This document shows, piece after piece, positions 56,147 through 64,000 of a stretch of 64,000 nucleotides of DNA. The stretch is taken from positions 1-64,000 of the forward strand of contig DAOWGM010000008.1 in assembly GCA_030637515.1 (NCBI GenBank), in the 5' to 3' direction. Position numbers and translations under genes: made by a program. Origin of the DNA: Bacteroidales bacterium (GTDB lineage: Bacteria; Bacteroidota; Bacteroidia; Bacteroidales; UBA12077). Position 1 is the stretch's first letter. Every line of letters begins with the position of its first letter. The notes below the pieces were generated by a model, which was not told the DNA's origin, did no database searches, and saw nothing but the letters and a program-made list of their open reading frames with translations.

Positions 56147-57094
56147 ATGATGCCAACACAGATAAAACGAACCCCATTAGTTGAATTTCCAAAAGACGAA
56201 ATGTTAAAGCTTATCAAAAGCTTCAGTCCTGAAAGGATTGCAACATTTCTTGATGTTACCGATTTAAAAGCAGATACTTTAGGTCCAAAGCTTGATAAAA
56301 TGGCTGATTGGGCAATATCATTAAAATGTGCCTCGGTTTGTGTAAATCCGGTAGAAGTAGACCGATTACCTCTACTTTTAAAAGGTTCCGGAGTTGCAGA
56401 AACGTATGTTATGGATTTTCCTTTAGGCAAGGTTGATATTGACCTAAAAGCTCGCATGACTGAAGATACTGTTCAGAAAAGTCGAAAACTTCGAGGCGAA
56501 GGAAAAGGTCATATTGATATAGACATTGTAATAAATGTTGGACGATTCAAAGCAGATCACAAATATGCTCTTGAAGAAATAAACGCCATGTGCGATGCTG
56601 CTGAAGGAGAAGTTGTAAAAGTAATTGTTCGAAGCTCAGAGCTAACCGAAGAAGAACTTGTTATTGTTAGCGAGATTGTTGGAGAATCAAAAGCGAAATT
56701 TATTAAAAACTCAACCGGGATGGATGCTTACGGTGCTATGCCGGAACATATGAGAGTAATGCGCGAAGTAATCGGAAACAACAAAGGTGTAAAAGCCGCA
56801 GGAGGTATTTCTGATGCAATGACATCGATGAGATTAATTTATGCAGGTGCACCTGATGAATCAACGCAAAACCCTGATCTTTTCAGAATCGGAACAAGCG
56901 GACCATTAAATATTGTTTCATCAATGGGTTGGTTATTACACAATTCTGAGGACTGGTTAGATGCAGGAATAATTCCATGTAAAGTTTGCCCTTTTAATTT
57001 TACATCGAAACTTCGCCCTGAATTAAGAATTCTAAGCCAAAACAGATGTAAAGAATGTATCCATAATCATTACAGAAAAAATAAAGATTTTTAA
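56147..57094 (+). CDS. deoC: Deoxyribose-phosphate aldolase with Cys4 C-terminal tail
   Basis: 315 residues. The class I aldolase residues are in place: D126 (IDIVINVG), the Schiff-base lysine K187 (FIKNSTG) and K216 (GVKAAGG), with the phosphate site RIGTSGP near 247-253. It splits deoxyribose 5-phosphate to acetaldehyde and glyceraldehyde 3-phosphate in deoxynucleoside catabolism. Unusually, the last ~40 residues carry C278-x2-C281 and C301-x2-C304 plus two His, a likely zinc or Fe-S site that E. coli DeoC lacks. The next gene, 63 bp on, is an aldehyde:ferredoxin oxidoreductase that could use the acetaldehyde. Confidence 0.95.
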   Translation: MMPTQIKRTPLVEFPKDEMLKLIKSFSPERIATFLDVTDLKADTLGPKLDKMADWAISLKCASVCVNPVEVDRLPLLLKGSGVAETYVMDFPLGKVDIDLKARMTEDTVQKSRKLRGEGKGHIDIDIVINVGRFKADHKYALEEINAMCDAAEGEVVKVIVRSSELTEEELVIVSEIVGESKAKFIKNSTGMDAYGAMPEHMRVMREVIGNNKGVKAAGGISDAMTSMRLIYAGAPDESTQNPDLFRIGTSGPLNIVSSMGWLLHNSEDWLDAGIIPCKVCPFNFTSKLRPELRILSQNRCKECIHNHYRKNKDF

Positions 57095-57157
57095 TCTTAT
57101 AAATTTCTGCAATTAAACAGCTTACATTACACTAATTACAAAAAACATTCAAACATA

Positions 57158-59002
57158 ATGAAAACAATAAACGGCGGATATCATAATAAACTACTCAGAA
57201 TAAATCTAACTGATCACAGTTATAAGATTGAAGAAATTTCCGAAGATATTTTACAAAAATACATTGGTGGCAGAGGTCTAGGTGTAAAATTGCTATTTGA
57301 TGAACTTCCAGTAAATACAGATCCTTTAAGCCCAGAAAATAAATTATTATTTGTAACAGCACCGTTGCATGGAAGTAATGCTGCTACGGCAAGTCGTTTC
57401 TCTGTTGTGTGCAAATCTCCATTAACAGGAGGAATTGGCGAAACTAATTCAGGTGGACATTTTGGTGTTGATTTTAAAAATACTGGTTACGACGTTTTGA
57501 TTTTCGAAGGAAAATCAGAAAAACCATGCTATATCTTCTTAAACGGAGATAATGTTGAAATAAGAGACGCTCAAAAACTTTGGGGTAAAACTTCCGACGT
57601 TACTACCGATCTTTTATATGAAGAAACAGATCCAAAAGCAGGTGTTGCGTGTATTGGACCAGCTGGAGAACGCGGTTCATTAATTTCTACAATTGTAAAT
57701 GAAAAAGGACATCATTCAGGAAGAACAGGAGTTGGTGCTGTTATGGGTTCTAAAAATCTAAAAGCAATTGTTGCAAAAGGCTCAAAAAACACTCCATATA
57801 AGGATGAAGAAGGACTTAAAAATGCCAAAAAACAATGGCAAACTTTTATTGGTGAAGCACCATTAACAAAAAATGCATTAAAGGAATACGGAACTCCTGC
57901 TTTAGTTAATATCATTAACGACAGAGGTGGTTTCCCAACAAAAAACTTTCAAGAAGGACATTTTGCTAATGCAGAATCGATATCCGGCGAAACAATAAAA
58001 GAGTTGTACTATGTTCGAAGTCAACCATGTAAGGCTTGCCCAATTGGTTGCGCTCACTTAACAAGAACTCCTGACAGAGAAGGAAAAGGACCTGAGTTTG
58101 AAACTGTATGGTCGCTCGGAGCAGCATGTTTTGTTCATGATTTAGAAATAATTACCAATGCAAATTATAATTGCAATGAGTATGGAATAGATACAATTTC
58201 TGTTGGCAGTACTATTGCCTGTGCAATGGAGCTTTCTGAAAAAGGTTATTTCGATGAAGAAACATATGAATTAATAAGAAAAGATCTTGGTCGCGATTTG
58301 AAATTTGGCGATGCAGAAGCTATGTTAAAACTTACCGAACTTGCCGGTAAGTGCGAAGGTTTTGGTAAACTTCTTGCAATGGGAAGTTTACGACTCGCAG
58401 AAAAATTCGGACATCCAGAACTTGCAATGCAAGTAAAAGGATTAGAACTTCCTGCTTATGATCCTCGCGGATTTTACGGAATGAGCCTTTCTCTTTCAAC
58501 CAGCAATCGTGGTGGTTGTCATTTAAAAGCATATTTAGTTTCTACTGAAGCACTTGCAACACCTTTCGAAATTGACAGATTTTCTGAAGAAGGAAAACCA
58601 GGGCTTGCAAAATTATATCAGGATTTAATTGCTACAATTGACTCTATGGGGGTTTGTATTTTCACAAGCTTTGCATTAAACCCAATACATTATGCTAATA
58701 TGATGTCTGCGGTAACAGGTGTAAAAATAGATTCGATAGAGTTATTGAAGATCGGTGAAAGAATTTGGAACCTTGAAAAGCTTTTCAACCTTCGAGAAGG
58801 ATTAACCAGAAAAGAAGACTCTTTACCAAATAGATTGTTAACTGAAGCTTTTGAATCAGGTCATTCAAAAGGAATAAAAGTGAATCTTGAACCATTGTTA
58901 GATAAGTATTATGCTTTGCGTGACTGGAATAACGAAGGAATTCCGTCTGAAGAAAAACTAAAAGAACTGGACCTACTAAAAGAAGGTAAAAGTTTCTTGT
59001 AA
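57158..59002 (+). CDS. Aldehyde:ferredoxin oxidoreductase (tungsten/molybdenum enzyme)
   Basis: 614 residues, the usual AOR length. The N-terminal domain has IGGRGLGVKLLFDELP and AATASRFSVVCKSPLTGGIGETNSGG for the bis-pyranopterin cofactor. The 4Fe-4S cluster ligands are C291, C294, C298 (CKACPIGC) and the distal C500. EYGIDTISVGSTIA is also typical. AORs oxidise aldehydes to acids with reduction of ferredoxin, using tungsten or molybdenum, in anaerobes. Immediately downstream of deoC, its physiological substrate may be acetaldehyde. No maturation or molybdopterin genes are in the window. A terminator follows at 59021. Confidence 0.93.
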   Translation: MKTINGGYHNKLLRINLTDHSYKIEEISEDILQKYIGGRGLGVKLLFDELPVNTDPLSPENKLLFVTAPLHGSNAATASRFSVVCKSPLTGGIGETNSGGHFGVDFKNTGYDVLIFEGKSEKPCYIFLNGDNVEIRDAQKLWGKTSDVTTDLLYEETDPKAGVACIGPAGERGSLISTIVNEKGHHSGRTGVGAVMGSKNLKAIVAKGSKNTPYKDEEGLKNAKKQWQTFIGEAPLTKNALKEYGTPALVNIINDRGGFPTKNFQEGHFANAESISGETIKELYYVRSQPCKACPIGCAHLTRTPDREGKGPEFETVWSLGAACFVHDLEIITNANYNCNEYGIDTISVGSTIACAMELSEKGYFDEETYELIRKDLGRDLKFGDAEAMLKLTELAGKCEGFGKLLAMGSLRLAEKFGHPELAMQVKGLELPAYDPRGFYGMSLSLSTSNRGGCHLKAYLVSTEALATPFEIDRFSEEGKPGLAKLYQDLIATIDSMGVCIFTSFALNPIHYANMMSAVTGVKIDSIELLKIGERIWNLEKLFNLREGLTRKEDSLPNRLLTEAFESGHSKGIKVNLEPLLDKYYALRDWNNEGIPSEEKLKELDLLKEGKSFL

Positions 59003-59020
59003 AAATAATTAGTGCTAATT

Positions 59021-59060
59021 AATAATCCTGCGTATTGATTTATGCAGGATTATTTTTTTC
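59021..59060 (+). terminator. Rho-independent terminator of the aldehyde oxidoreductase gene
   Basis: AATAATCCTGC and GCAGGATTATT form a perfect 11-bp stem with a 12-base loop, followed by TTTTTT. The right arm overlaps the stop codon of the convergent prenyl synthase gene. Confidence 0.88.
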
Positions 59061-60027
59061 TTTCAACCACATATTCTACCAGTGATGACAAAGCTGCTTT
59101 TGATTCACTTTCAGGGATTTCAGATAGAATATCTAATGCTTTACTTTTATATTCAAGCATTATTTCTGTAGTATAATCCAATCCGCCGTTTTCAATTACA
59201 AAATCGATAACTTCTTGTACTTTCTTTTTATTCTTATTTTGTCGTTTTACAATACTCAAAATACGTTTCTGATCAGCGGTTGGGGCATTTTTTAATACAT
59301 GAATAATTGGTAAGGTAAGTTTCTTTTCTTTTATGTCGTTTCCAGAAGGCTTTCCAATACTTCCGTTGTTCTGATAATCCAATAAATCGTCTTTAATCTG
59401 AAATGCCATTCCCACATGTTCGCCAAACAATCTCATTTTCTCAACCATTTCGTCATCGGCTCCTGAAGATTTTGCACCACAAGCTGTGCAAGCAGCTATC
59501 AATGCAGCTGTTTTCTTACGGATGATATCATAATAAATATCTTCAGTAATTTTTAATTTTCGTGATTGCTGAATTTGAAGCAACTCTCCCTCACTCATTT
59601 CTTTTACAGCAACCGAAACAATTTTAAGTAATTCGTATTCGTTATTATCAACAGCTAAAAGCAAGCCTTTCGATAAAAGATAATCGCCAACTAAAACACT
59701 GATTTTAGATTTCCAAAGAGCATTAACGGAAAAGAATCCGCGTCGCTCGTACGCTTCGTCAATAACATCATCGTGAATTAAAGTTGCTGTATGTAAAAGT
59801 TCAATTAAAGCTGCTGCGGTATAAGTAGAATCTCCCACGTCCTCTTTTAGCATTTTTGAGCTAAGAAATACAAACATCGGGCGCATTTGCTTTCCTTTTC
59901 TGCGTAAAATGTACTTCATAATTACATCCAGCAAAGACACTTTTGTTTGCATTGACGAACGGAAAAACGGTTCAAATTTTTCCATTTCCGGTTTAATCGG
60001 AGCTTTTATTTTATCAACTGTCGACAT
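59050..60027 (-). CDS. Long-chain polyprenyl diphosphate synthase
   Basis: 325 residues of the trans-prenyltransferase family. The first motif is LIHDDVIDEAYERRG, the second KDDLLDYQNNGSIGKPSGNDIKEKK, and GKQMRPMFVFLSSKM binds isopentenyl diphosphate. The fifth residue before the first motif is Ala (HTATLIHDD), which opens the pocket for long products, as in octaprenyl or heptaprenyl synthases supplying the menaquinone side chain. This contrasts with the Phe-bearing short-chain enzyme at 15792. Confidence 0.9.
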   Translation of the reverse strand: MSTVDKIKAPIKPEMEKFEPFFRSSMQTKVSLLDVIMKYILRRKGKQMRPMFVFLSSKMLKEDVGDSTYTAAALIELLHTATLIHDDVIDEAYERRGFFSVNALWKSKISVLVGDYLLSKGLLLAVDNNEYELLKIVSVAVKEMSEGELLQIQQSRKLKITEDIYYDIIRKKTAALIAACTACGAKSSGADDEMVEKMRLFGEHVGMAFQIKDDLLDYQNNGSIGKPSGNDIKEKKLTLPIIHVLKNAPTADQKRILSIVKRQNKNKKKVQEVIDFVIENGGLDYTTEIMLEYKSKALDILSEIPESESKAALSSLVEYVVERKK

Positions 60028-60227
60028 ATTTTTTTGTTAATTCTTCAAATATAGCAATTAATTCCAGTTCAAAAGATTAAGATTATATTAAAATAATTAA
60101 ACAGCATTTACTGTTATAGGTTCAGTCTAAACCTGATTATATACTATATTATAACATATGTAACTCATGTTCATATCTAAATATCGAAATTCCTGATTAT
60201 TATCATAATTTTAAAATAATATATTTA

Positions 60228-60235
60228 TATATTTG
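60228..60235 (+). promoter_or_regulatory. Probable -7 element TATATTTG of the ArsR-family gene
   Basis: TATATTTG matches TAnnTTTG, 34 bp before the ATG at 60270. The region upstream is very AT-rich and no -33 TTTG is at the right distance. Confidence 0.45.
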
Positions 60236-60269
60236 TATTTGTCTAATTAACCAAAATTTTGAGAAGAAA

Positions 60270-60569
60270 ATGGACTTTAAAGACTTGACAACAGAGCAGT
60301 TAGAACAGGCAGCAAACATGCTAAAAGCGATAGCTCATCCTATGAGAATTGCTATCTTAGGCTTTTTAGAAGATGGGAAAAAATTAACTGTAACAGAAAT
60401 TCATGAATTATTAAAAATTGAACAATCAACTACATCGCATCATTTAGGAATTTTAAAAGATAAAGGCGTATTAAGTTCAAAAAGAGAAGGTAAAAACACA
60501 TACTATTTTCTGAAACATGCTAACTTAAGCAATATTGTAAATTGTGTAAGTAAATGTACTTTAGGTTAG
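60270..60569 (+). CDS. ArsR family winged-helix regulator
   Basis: 99 residues. The winged helix is clear: LKAIAHPMRIAILGFLEDGKKLTVTEIHELL, recognition helix IEQSTTSHHLGILKDKGVL, wing SSKREGKNTYYF. The ELCVCDL metal site of arsenic sensors is absent. Cys near the end (NIVNCVSKCTLG) could be a different redox or metal site. It is single, with its own terminator. Target unknown. Confidence 0.93.
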   Translation: MDFKDLTTEQLEQAANMLKAIAHPMRIAILGFLEDGKKLTVTEIHELLKIEQSTTSHHLGILKDKGVLSSKREGKNTYYFLKHANLSNIVNCVSKCTLG

Positions 60570-60590
60570 TACAATCTTAGAATATTTATT

Positions 60591-60630
60591 AAAAACCATT
60601 CTATACGCAAATGTATTGGATGGTTTTTTT
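60591..60630 (+). terminator. Rho-independent terminator of the ArsR-family gene
   Basis: AAAAACCATTC pairs with GGATGGTTTTT (one G-T wobble) around a 17-base loop and is followed by a T run. Confidence 0.75.
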
Positions 60631-60653
60631 ATTTTTTTTCAACAATTGTATTA

Positions 60654-60661
60654 TATCTTTG
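60654..60661 (+). promoter_or_regulatory. Probable -7 element TATCTTTG of queD
   Basis: TATCTTTG matches TAnnTTTG exactly and lies 31 bp before the ATG at 60693. No preQ1 riboswitch motif is visible in the short leader. Confidence 0.5.
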
Positions 60662-60692
60662 TATTAAATATTTAATCGCAAACTAATCTGAA

Positions 60693-61145
60693 ATGGCAAA
60701 GATTCGAGTAACCAAAGAATTTAATTTTGAAATAGCACACGCCTTATGGAACTATGACGGTCCTTGTGCAAATATTCACGGACACTCATACAGATTGTTT
60801 GTTACTGTTATTGGCGAACCTATTGCCGATAAAAATAATCCAAAAAATGGAATGGTAATCGATTTTGGTGATTTAAAAAAGATTATAAATCAGGAAATTG
60901 TTGATCCTTTGGATCATGCAATTATTTTATGCCAGGAAGCTTCTGAAAGCTTAAATGTGTCTAATAATCAAATGTTTAAAAAACAAGTTATTGTACACTA
61001 CCAGCCTACTTGTGAAAATATGGTAATTGACTTTGCCGAGAAATTATTAAAAAAGATTCCTGCCGAATTAAAACTTCACAGTATCAAACTTCACGAAACG
61101 GCAACATCCTTTGCTGAATGGTATGCTGAAGACAATAATCAATAG
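60693..61145 (+). CDS. queD: 6-carboxytetrahydropterin synthase / PTPS family
   Basis: 150 residues. FNFEIAHALWNYDGPCANIHGHSYRLFVTV carries the zinc histidines and the catalytic Cys of the C-x3-HGH motif. DFGDLKKIINQEIVDPLDHAIIL, PTCENMVIDFAEKL and LHETATSFAEWY complete the tetrahydropterin-synthase fold. QueD makes 6-carboxy-tetrahydropterin from dihydroneopterin triphosphate for queuosine (7-deazaguanine) synthesis. A PTPS role in pterin synthesis is the alternative. No other que genes adjoin it. Confidence 0.9.
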   Translation: MAKIRVTKEFNFEIAHALWNYDGPCANIHGHSYRLFVTVIGEPIADKNNPKNGMVIDFGDLKKIINQEIVDPLDHAIILCQEASESLNVSNNQMFKKQVIVHYQPTCENMVIDFAEKLLKKIPAELKLHSIKLHETATSFAEWYAEDNNQ

Positions 61146-61290
61146 TACAATTATCAATAATCAGTGATCAATACTACAATGATCAATAAATAGAAATCAA
61201 TTATCAATACAAATTACTCCGAGCAATACAATAACTTGTTGATTGTTCATTGCTAATTGTTCATTGTTAATTGATTATTATTCGTAATTT
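61146..61290. repeat. Degenerate inverted array of TCAAT-type repeats, no gene inside
   Basis: The left half (about 61148-61210) is a string of ATCAAT-like units. The right half (about 61237-61290) is the same unit on the other strand (ATTGTTCATTG, TTAATTGATTA). Reverse-complemented, the halves match at about 19 of 25 positions in the best block. The stretch fills most of the gap between queD and polA; the remaining ~50 bp before polA holds nothing else I can identify. Confidence 0.6.
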
Positions 61291-61339
61291 GGTGTTCTGA
61301 TTTTTACATCCATTTTCATTAAAATAAAAACTTTACTTT

Positions 61340-64000
61340 ATGTCTAAAAATCTCTATTTGTTAGATGCTTATGCATTAATTTATCGATCATATTATGCCT
61401 TTATAAAAAATCCACGATATAATTCAAAAGGACAAAATACTTCTGCCATTTATGGCTTTGTAAATACATTACTTGATTTAATCGCAAAAGAAAATCCTAC
61501 ACATATTGCGGTTGTGTTTGATCCGCCTTACCCAACTTTCAGGCACACAATGTACAAAGAATACAAGGCGCATCGCGAAGCAACTCCTGAAGACATTAAA
61601 ATGTCGATACCTATTATCAAAGAAATTATTGAAGGATTTAATATTCCTGTTATAGAAATTCCTAACTACGAAGCAGATGATACAATTGGGACTTTAGCTA
61701 AACTTGCTGAAAAAGAAGGTTTCACAACTTTCATGATGACTCCGGATAAAGATTATGGACAATTAGTTTCTGATAATATTTTCATGCTTAAGCCAACTCG
61801 AGGAGGAAATGAAGCAGAAATTATTGACAAGCAAAAGATTTGTGACAAATACAATATAAAAGATCCTGTTCAGGTAATTGATATTTTAGGCTTAATGGGT
61901 GATGCTTCGGACAATATTCCTGGCGCTCCTGGTATTGGAGAGAAAACAGCCATGAAGCTTATTGCACAATATGATAGTATTGAGAATTTATATGATCATA
62001 TTGAAGAGATTGTTGGAAAACAAAAAGAAAAATTAGCTGACAATAAAGAACAAGTTTTGCTTTCAAAAGTATTGGCAACCATAAAACTTGATGTTCCGGT
62101 TACCATAGAGCCAGAAAAGCTCATTCTTGAAAAGCCCGATGAAGAAAAATTAACCAAGCTTTTCGAAGAGTTAGAATTTAAAACCATCGCATCAAGATTA
62201 TTTCAAAAAGAAATAAGACCAACACCTGCAGCAAGCGTAATGCAAGGATCATTATTTGGCGATACAGAAATTGAGCAAGCAGCTTCAGATTTAAAAAACA
62301 TTGCCAATGCCGATCATGATTATAAATTGATTGATACTTCAGAAAAAAGACAAGCTCTTATCGAAACGCTTGGCGAACAAAAAGAGTTTTGTTTCGATAC
62401 TGAAACAACAGGATTGGATCCTCATACTGCAGAAATTGTTGGTCTGGCAATTTCATATAAAAGCCACGAGGCTTTTTACATTCCGTTTCCTGCGGATAAA
62501 AACAAGGCAAAAGAATTATTTAATGAGTTTAAGCCTGTTCTTGAAAATCAGGCTATCCGAAAAATAGGTCAGAATATTAAATATGATATTTCCATTTTAA
62601 AGCAATATAATGTTGGAGTAAAAGGAGAAATATTCGACACTATGATTGCGCATTACTTGATGCAACCTGACTTACGACACAACTTGAATTTCTTATCGGA
62701 GCAATATTTAGGATATAAACCTGTAAGCATTGAGGAATTGATTGGTAAAAAAGGCGTAAAGCAAGGTTCGATGCGAGATGTTCCAGTAGAAAAAATTACA
62801 GATTATGCCTGCGAAGATGCAGATCTTACATATCAATTAAAAGAAATTTTTGAGAAAGAGCTTGAAAAGAACTATTTAGACAATCTTTCATCGACAATGG
62901 AAATGCCATTAATTCCAGTTTTAGCCGACATGGAACAAACGGGTATTAAAGTTGATACTAAAGCTTTAAATGAATTTGCTAAGAAACTTAATGCAGAATT
63001 AATTAAAACTGAAGAAAAAATTATTGAACAAGCCGGTATTCACTTTAATATTTCATCGCCAAAACAACTTGGTGAGATTCTTTTTGATCATATGAAGCTG
63101 GATCCTAAGGCGAAAAAAACCAAAACAAAACAATACTCAACCAGCGAAGATACTTTGCAGAAAATTTCAGATAAGCATCCAATAATAGCAGATGTGCTGG
63201 AATTCAGATCTTTAAAAAAGCTATTATCGACATACGTTGAAGCTCTACCAAAATTGATTAACGAGCAAACAGGAAAAATTCATACAAGCTACCAACAAGC
63301 TGTTGCATCAACTGGTCGTTTGAGCTCTAAAAACCCGAATTTGCAAAATATTCCGATTCGTGAAGAGCGAGGAAGAGAAATTCGTAAAGCTTTTATTCCT
63401 TCGGATGAAAATCATTTGCTTTTAGCTGCTGACTACTCTCAAATTGAGTTACGTGTAATGGCGCACATGAGCCAGGATGCGAATATGATTAAGGCATTTA
63501 ACAATAATGTAGATATTCATACTTCGACTGCTGCAAATATTTTCCACGTGGAAAACATCAATGATGTTTCAAGTGATCAAAGAAGGATTGCGAAATCAGC
63601 CAATTTCGGCATCATTTACGGCATTTCAGCATTTGGTCTGTCACAGAACCTTAAAATTTCAAGAACAGAAGCAAAACAGCTCATAGATGAGTATTTTAAT
63701 GGCTTCCCGAACGTGAAGGAATATATGGATAAAAGTATTTCGAAAGCACGTGAAAAAGGATATGTTGAAACGATGTTAGGTCGCAAAAACATTTTAAAGG
63801 ATATTAACTCCAGAAATGGCATTGTTCGGAGCAACGCAGAAAGATACGCCATTAATGCACCTATTCAAGGATCGGCGGCAGATATTATTAAATTGGCTAT
63901 GATCGATATTTTTGATGAAATGCAAAAGAAGAACTACAAATCAAAAATGATTTTGCAAGTACATGATGAATTGATTTTTGATGTTTACAAACCGGAACTT
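61340..64000 (+). CDS. polA: DNA polymerase I (3' end cut by window)
   Basis: 887 residues are visible from the ATG at 61340 and the frame is still open at the last base; roughly 40 residues are missing. Residues 1-260 are the 5' nuclease (LLDAYALIYRSYYAF, VVFDPPYPTFRH, NYEADDTIGTL, GDASDNIPGAPGIGEKTA). About 315-510 is the 3'-5' exonuclease with D353 and E355 (FDTETTGLDP), GQNIKYDI and YACEDADLT, so proofreading residues are kept. The polymerase domain has motif A D698 (ADYSQIELR), the O-helix (RRIAKSANFGIIYG) and motif C H875-D876 (VHDELIFD). It fills gaps and removes primers. Confidence 0.97.
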   Translation, partial: MSKNLYLLDAYALIYRSYYAFIKNPRYNSKGQNTSAIYGFVNTLLDLIAKENPTHIAVVFDPPYPTFRHTMYKEYKAHREATPEDIKMSIPIIKEIIEGFNIPVIEIPNYEADDTIGTLAKLAEKEGFTTFMMTPDKDYGQLVSDNIFMLKPTRGGNEAEIIDKQKICDKYNIKDPVQVIDILGLMGDASDNIPGAPGIGEKTAMKLIAQYDSIENLYDHIEEIVGKQKEKLADNKEQVLLSKVLATIKLDVPVTIEPEKLILEKPDEEKLTKLFEELEFKTIASRLFQKEIRPTPAASVMQGSLFGDTEIEQAASDLKNIANADHDYKLIDTSEKRQALIETLGEQKEFCFDTETTGLDPHTAEIVGLAISYKSHEAFYIPFPADKNKAKELFNEFKPVLENQAIRKIGQNIKYDISILKQYNVGVKGEIFDTMIAHYLMQPDLRHNLNFLSEQYLGYKPVSIEELIGKKGVKQGSMRDVPVEKITDYACEDADLTYQLKEIFEKELEKNYLDNLSSTMEMPLIPVLADMEQTGIKVDTKALNEFAKKLNAELIKTEEKIIEQAGIHFNISSPKQLGEILFDHMKLDPKAKKTKTKQYSTSEDTLQKISDKHPIIADVLEFRSLKKLLSTYVEALPKLINEQTGKIHTSYQQAVASTGRLSSKNPNLQNIPIREERGREIRKAFIPSDENHLLLAADYSQIELRVMAHMSQDANMIKAFNNNVDIHTSTAANIFHVENINDVSSDQRRIAKSANFGIIYGISAFGLSQNLKISRTEAKQLIDEYFNGFPNVKEYMDKSISKAREKGYVETMLGRKNILKDINSRNGIVRSNAERYAINAPIQGSAADIIKLAMIDIFDEMQKKNYKSKMILQVHDELIFDVYKPEL

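Noticed and set aside
60060-60240. AT-rich stretch as a replication origin
   Set aside because: No cluster of DnaA boxes and no dnaA or dnaN nearby; ordinary AT-rich spacer is enough.

Overview
The window is a visibly AT-rich chromosomal segment of a Bacteroidota bacterium. The evidence is consistent. Two secreted enzymes carry C-terminal type IX secretion sorting domains. Several good promoters have the Bacteroidota form TTTG-N19-22-TAnnTTTG. atpD-atpC stand as a separate pair. There are TPR-containing sensor proteins, a DUF5686 protein and many small outer-membrane beta-barrels. An aldehyde:ferredoxin oxidoreductase and a membrane-bound reductive-dehalogenase-like Fe-S protein suggest an anaerobic or facultative lifestyle. 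Genus and species cannot be fixed from the sequence alone.

Layout. 1-3.1 kb: tail of an acid phosphatase, then a hybrid sensor kinase. 3.1-9.9 kb: an operon with a TetR regulator, LolA-like protein, two FtsX-type permeases, a LolD-type ATPase and a beta-barrel; a four-helix-bundle (S23-type) gene bounded by inverted repeats interrupts it. 9.9-16.8 kb: tandem STAS-like paralogues, a GT9 glycosyltransferase, a hydrolase with atpC-atpD, two small barrels and a short-chain prenyl synthase. 16.9-30.4 kb: Na/Pi transporter, SpoIIE-type phosphatase, S9 peptidase, reductive-dehalogenase-like protein, O-antigen ligase and Wzz, tyrS (with an unusual internal insertion), a Cys/Met-metabolism PLP enzyme, CvpA. 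30.6-39 kb: a barrel, a DUF5686 protein, tRNA-Arg(CCT), a Pif1/RecD-like helicase and hipBA. The last two lie between the tRNA 3' end and a 17-bp copy of that end, which suggests a small tRNA-targeted island.

39-53 kb: a secreted protein of four ~138-residue repeats, a TapB/DUF3108-like protein, a hydrolase, an M1 aminopeptidase, a zinc-ribbon orphan, YitT, UspA, a DUF2975/HTH pair, an M16 peptidase pair and a secreted endonuclease I. 53-64 kb: dtd, an MFS transporter, an inverted-repeat-bounded DUF559 nuclease-like gene, a MazG-like protein, deoC, an aldehyde oxidoreductase, a long-chain prenyl synthase, an ArsR regulator, queD and polA (cut by the window end).

The most interesting pattern is a recurring architecture: long imperfect inverted repeats that either enclose one small gene (S23-type at 8.25-8.76 kb; DUF559 at 55.14-55.61 kb) or enclose nothing (28.58-28.65 kb and, degenerate, 61.15-61.29 kb). 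The two filled copies sit inside otherwise co-directional gene clusters. I suggest they are one class of small mobile or RNA-structured cassette with interchangeable cargo. Other points worth checking are the ~74-residue insertion in the TyrRS catalytic domain, the ~21-bp phased operator-like array upstream of hipB, the deoC-aldehyde oxidoreductase pairing with a Cys4 tail on DeoC, and a decayed fragment of a hydrolase gene inside the putative island.
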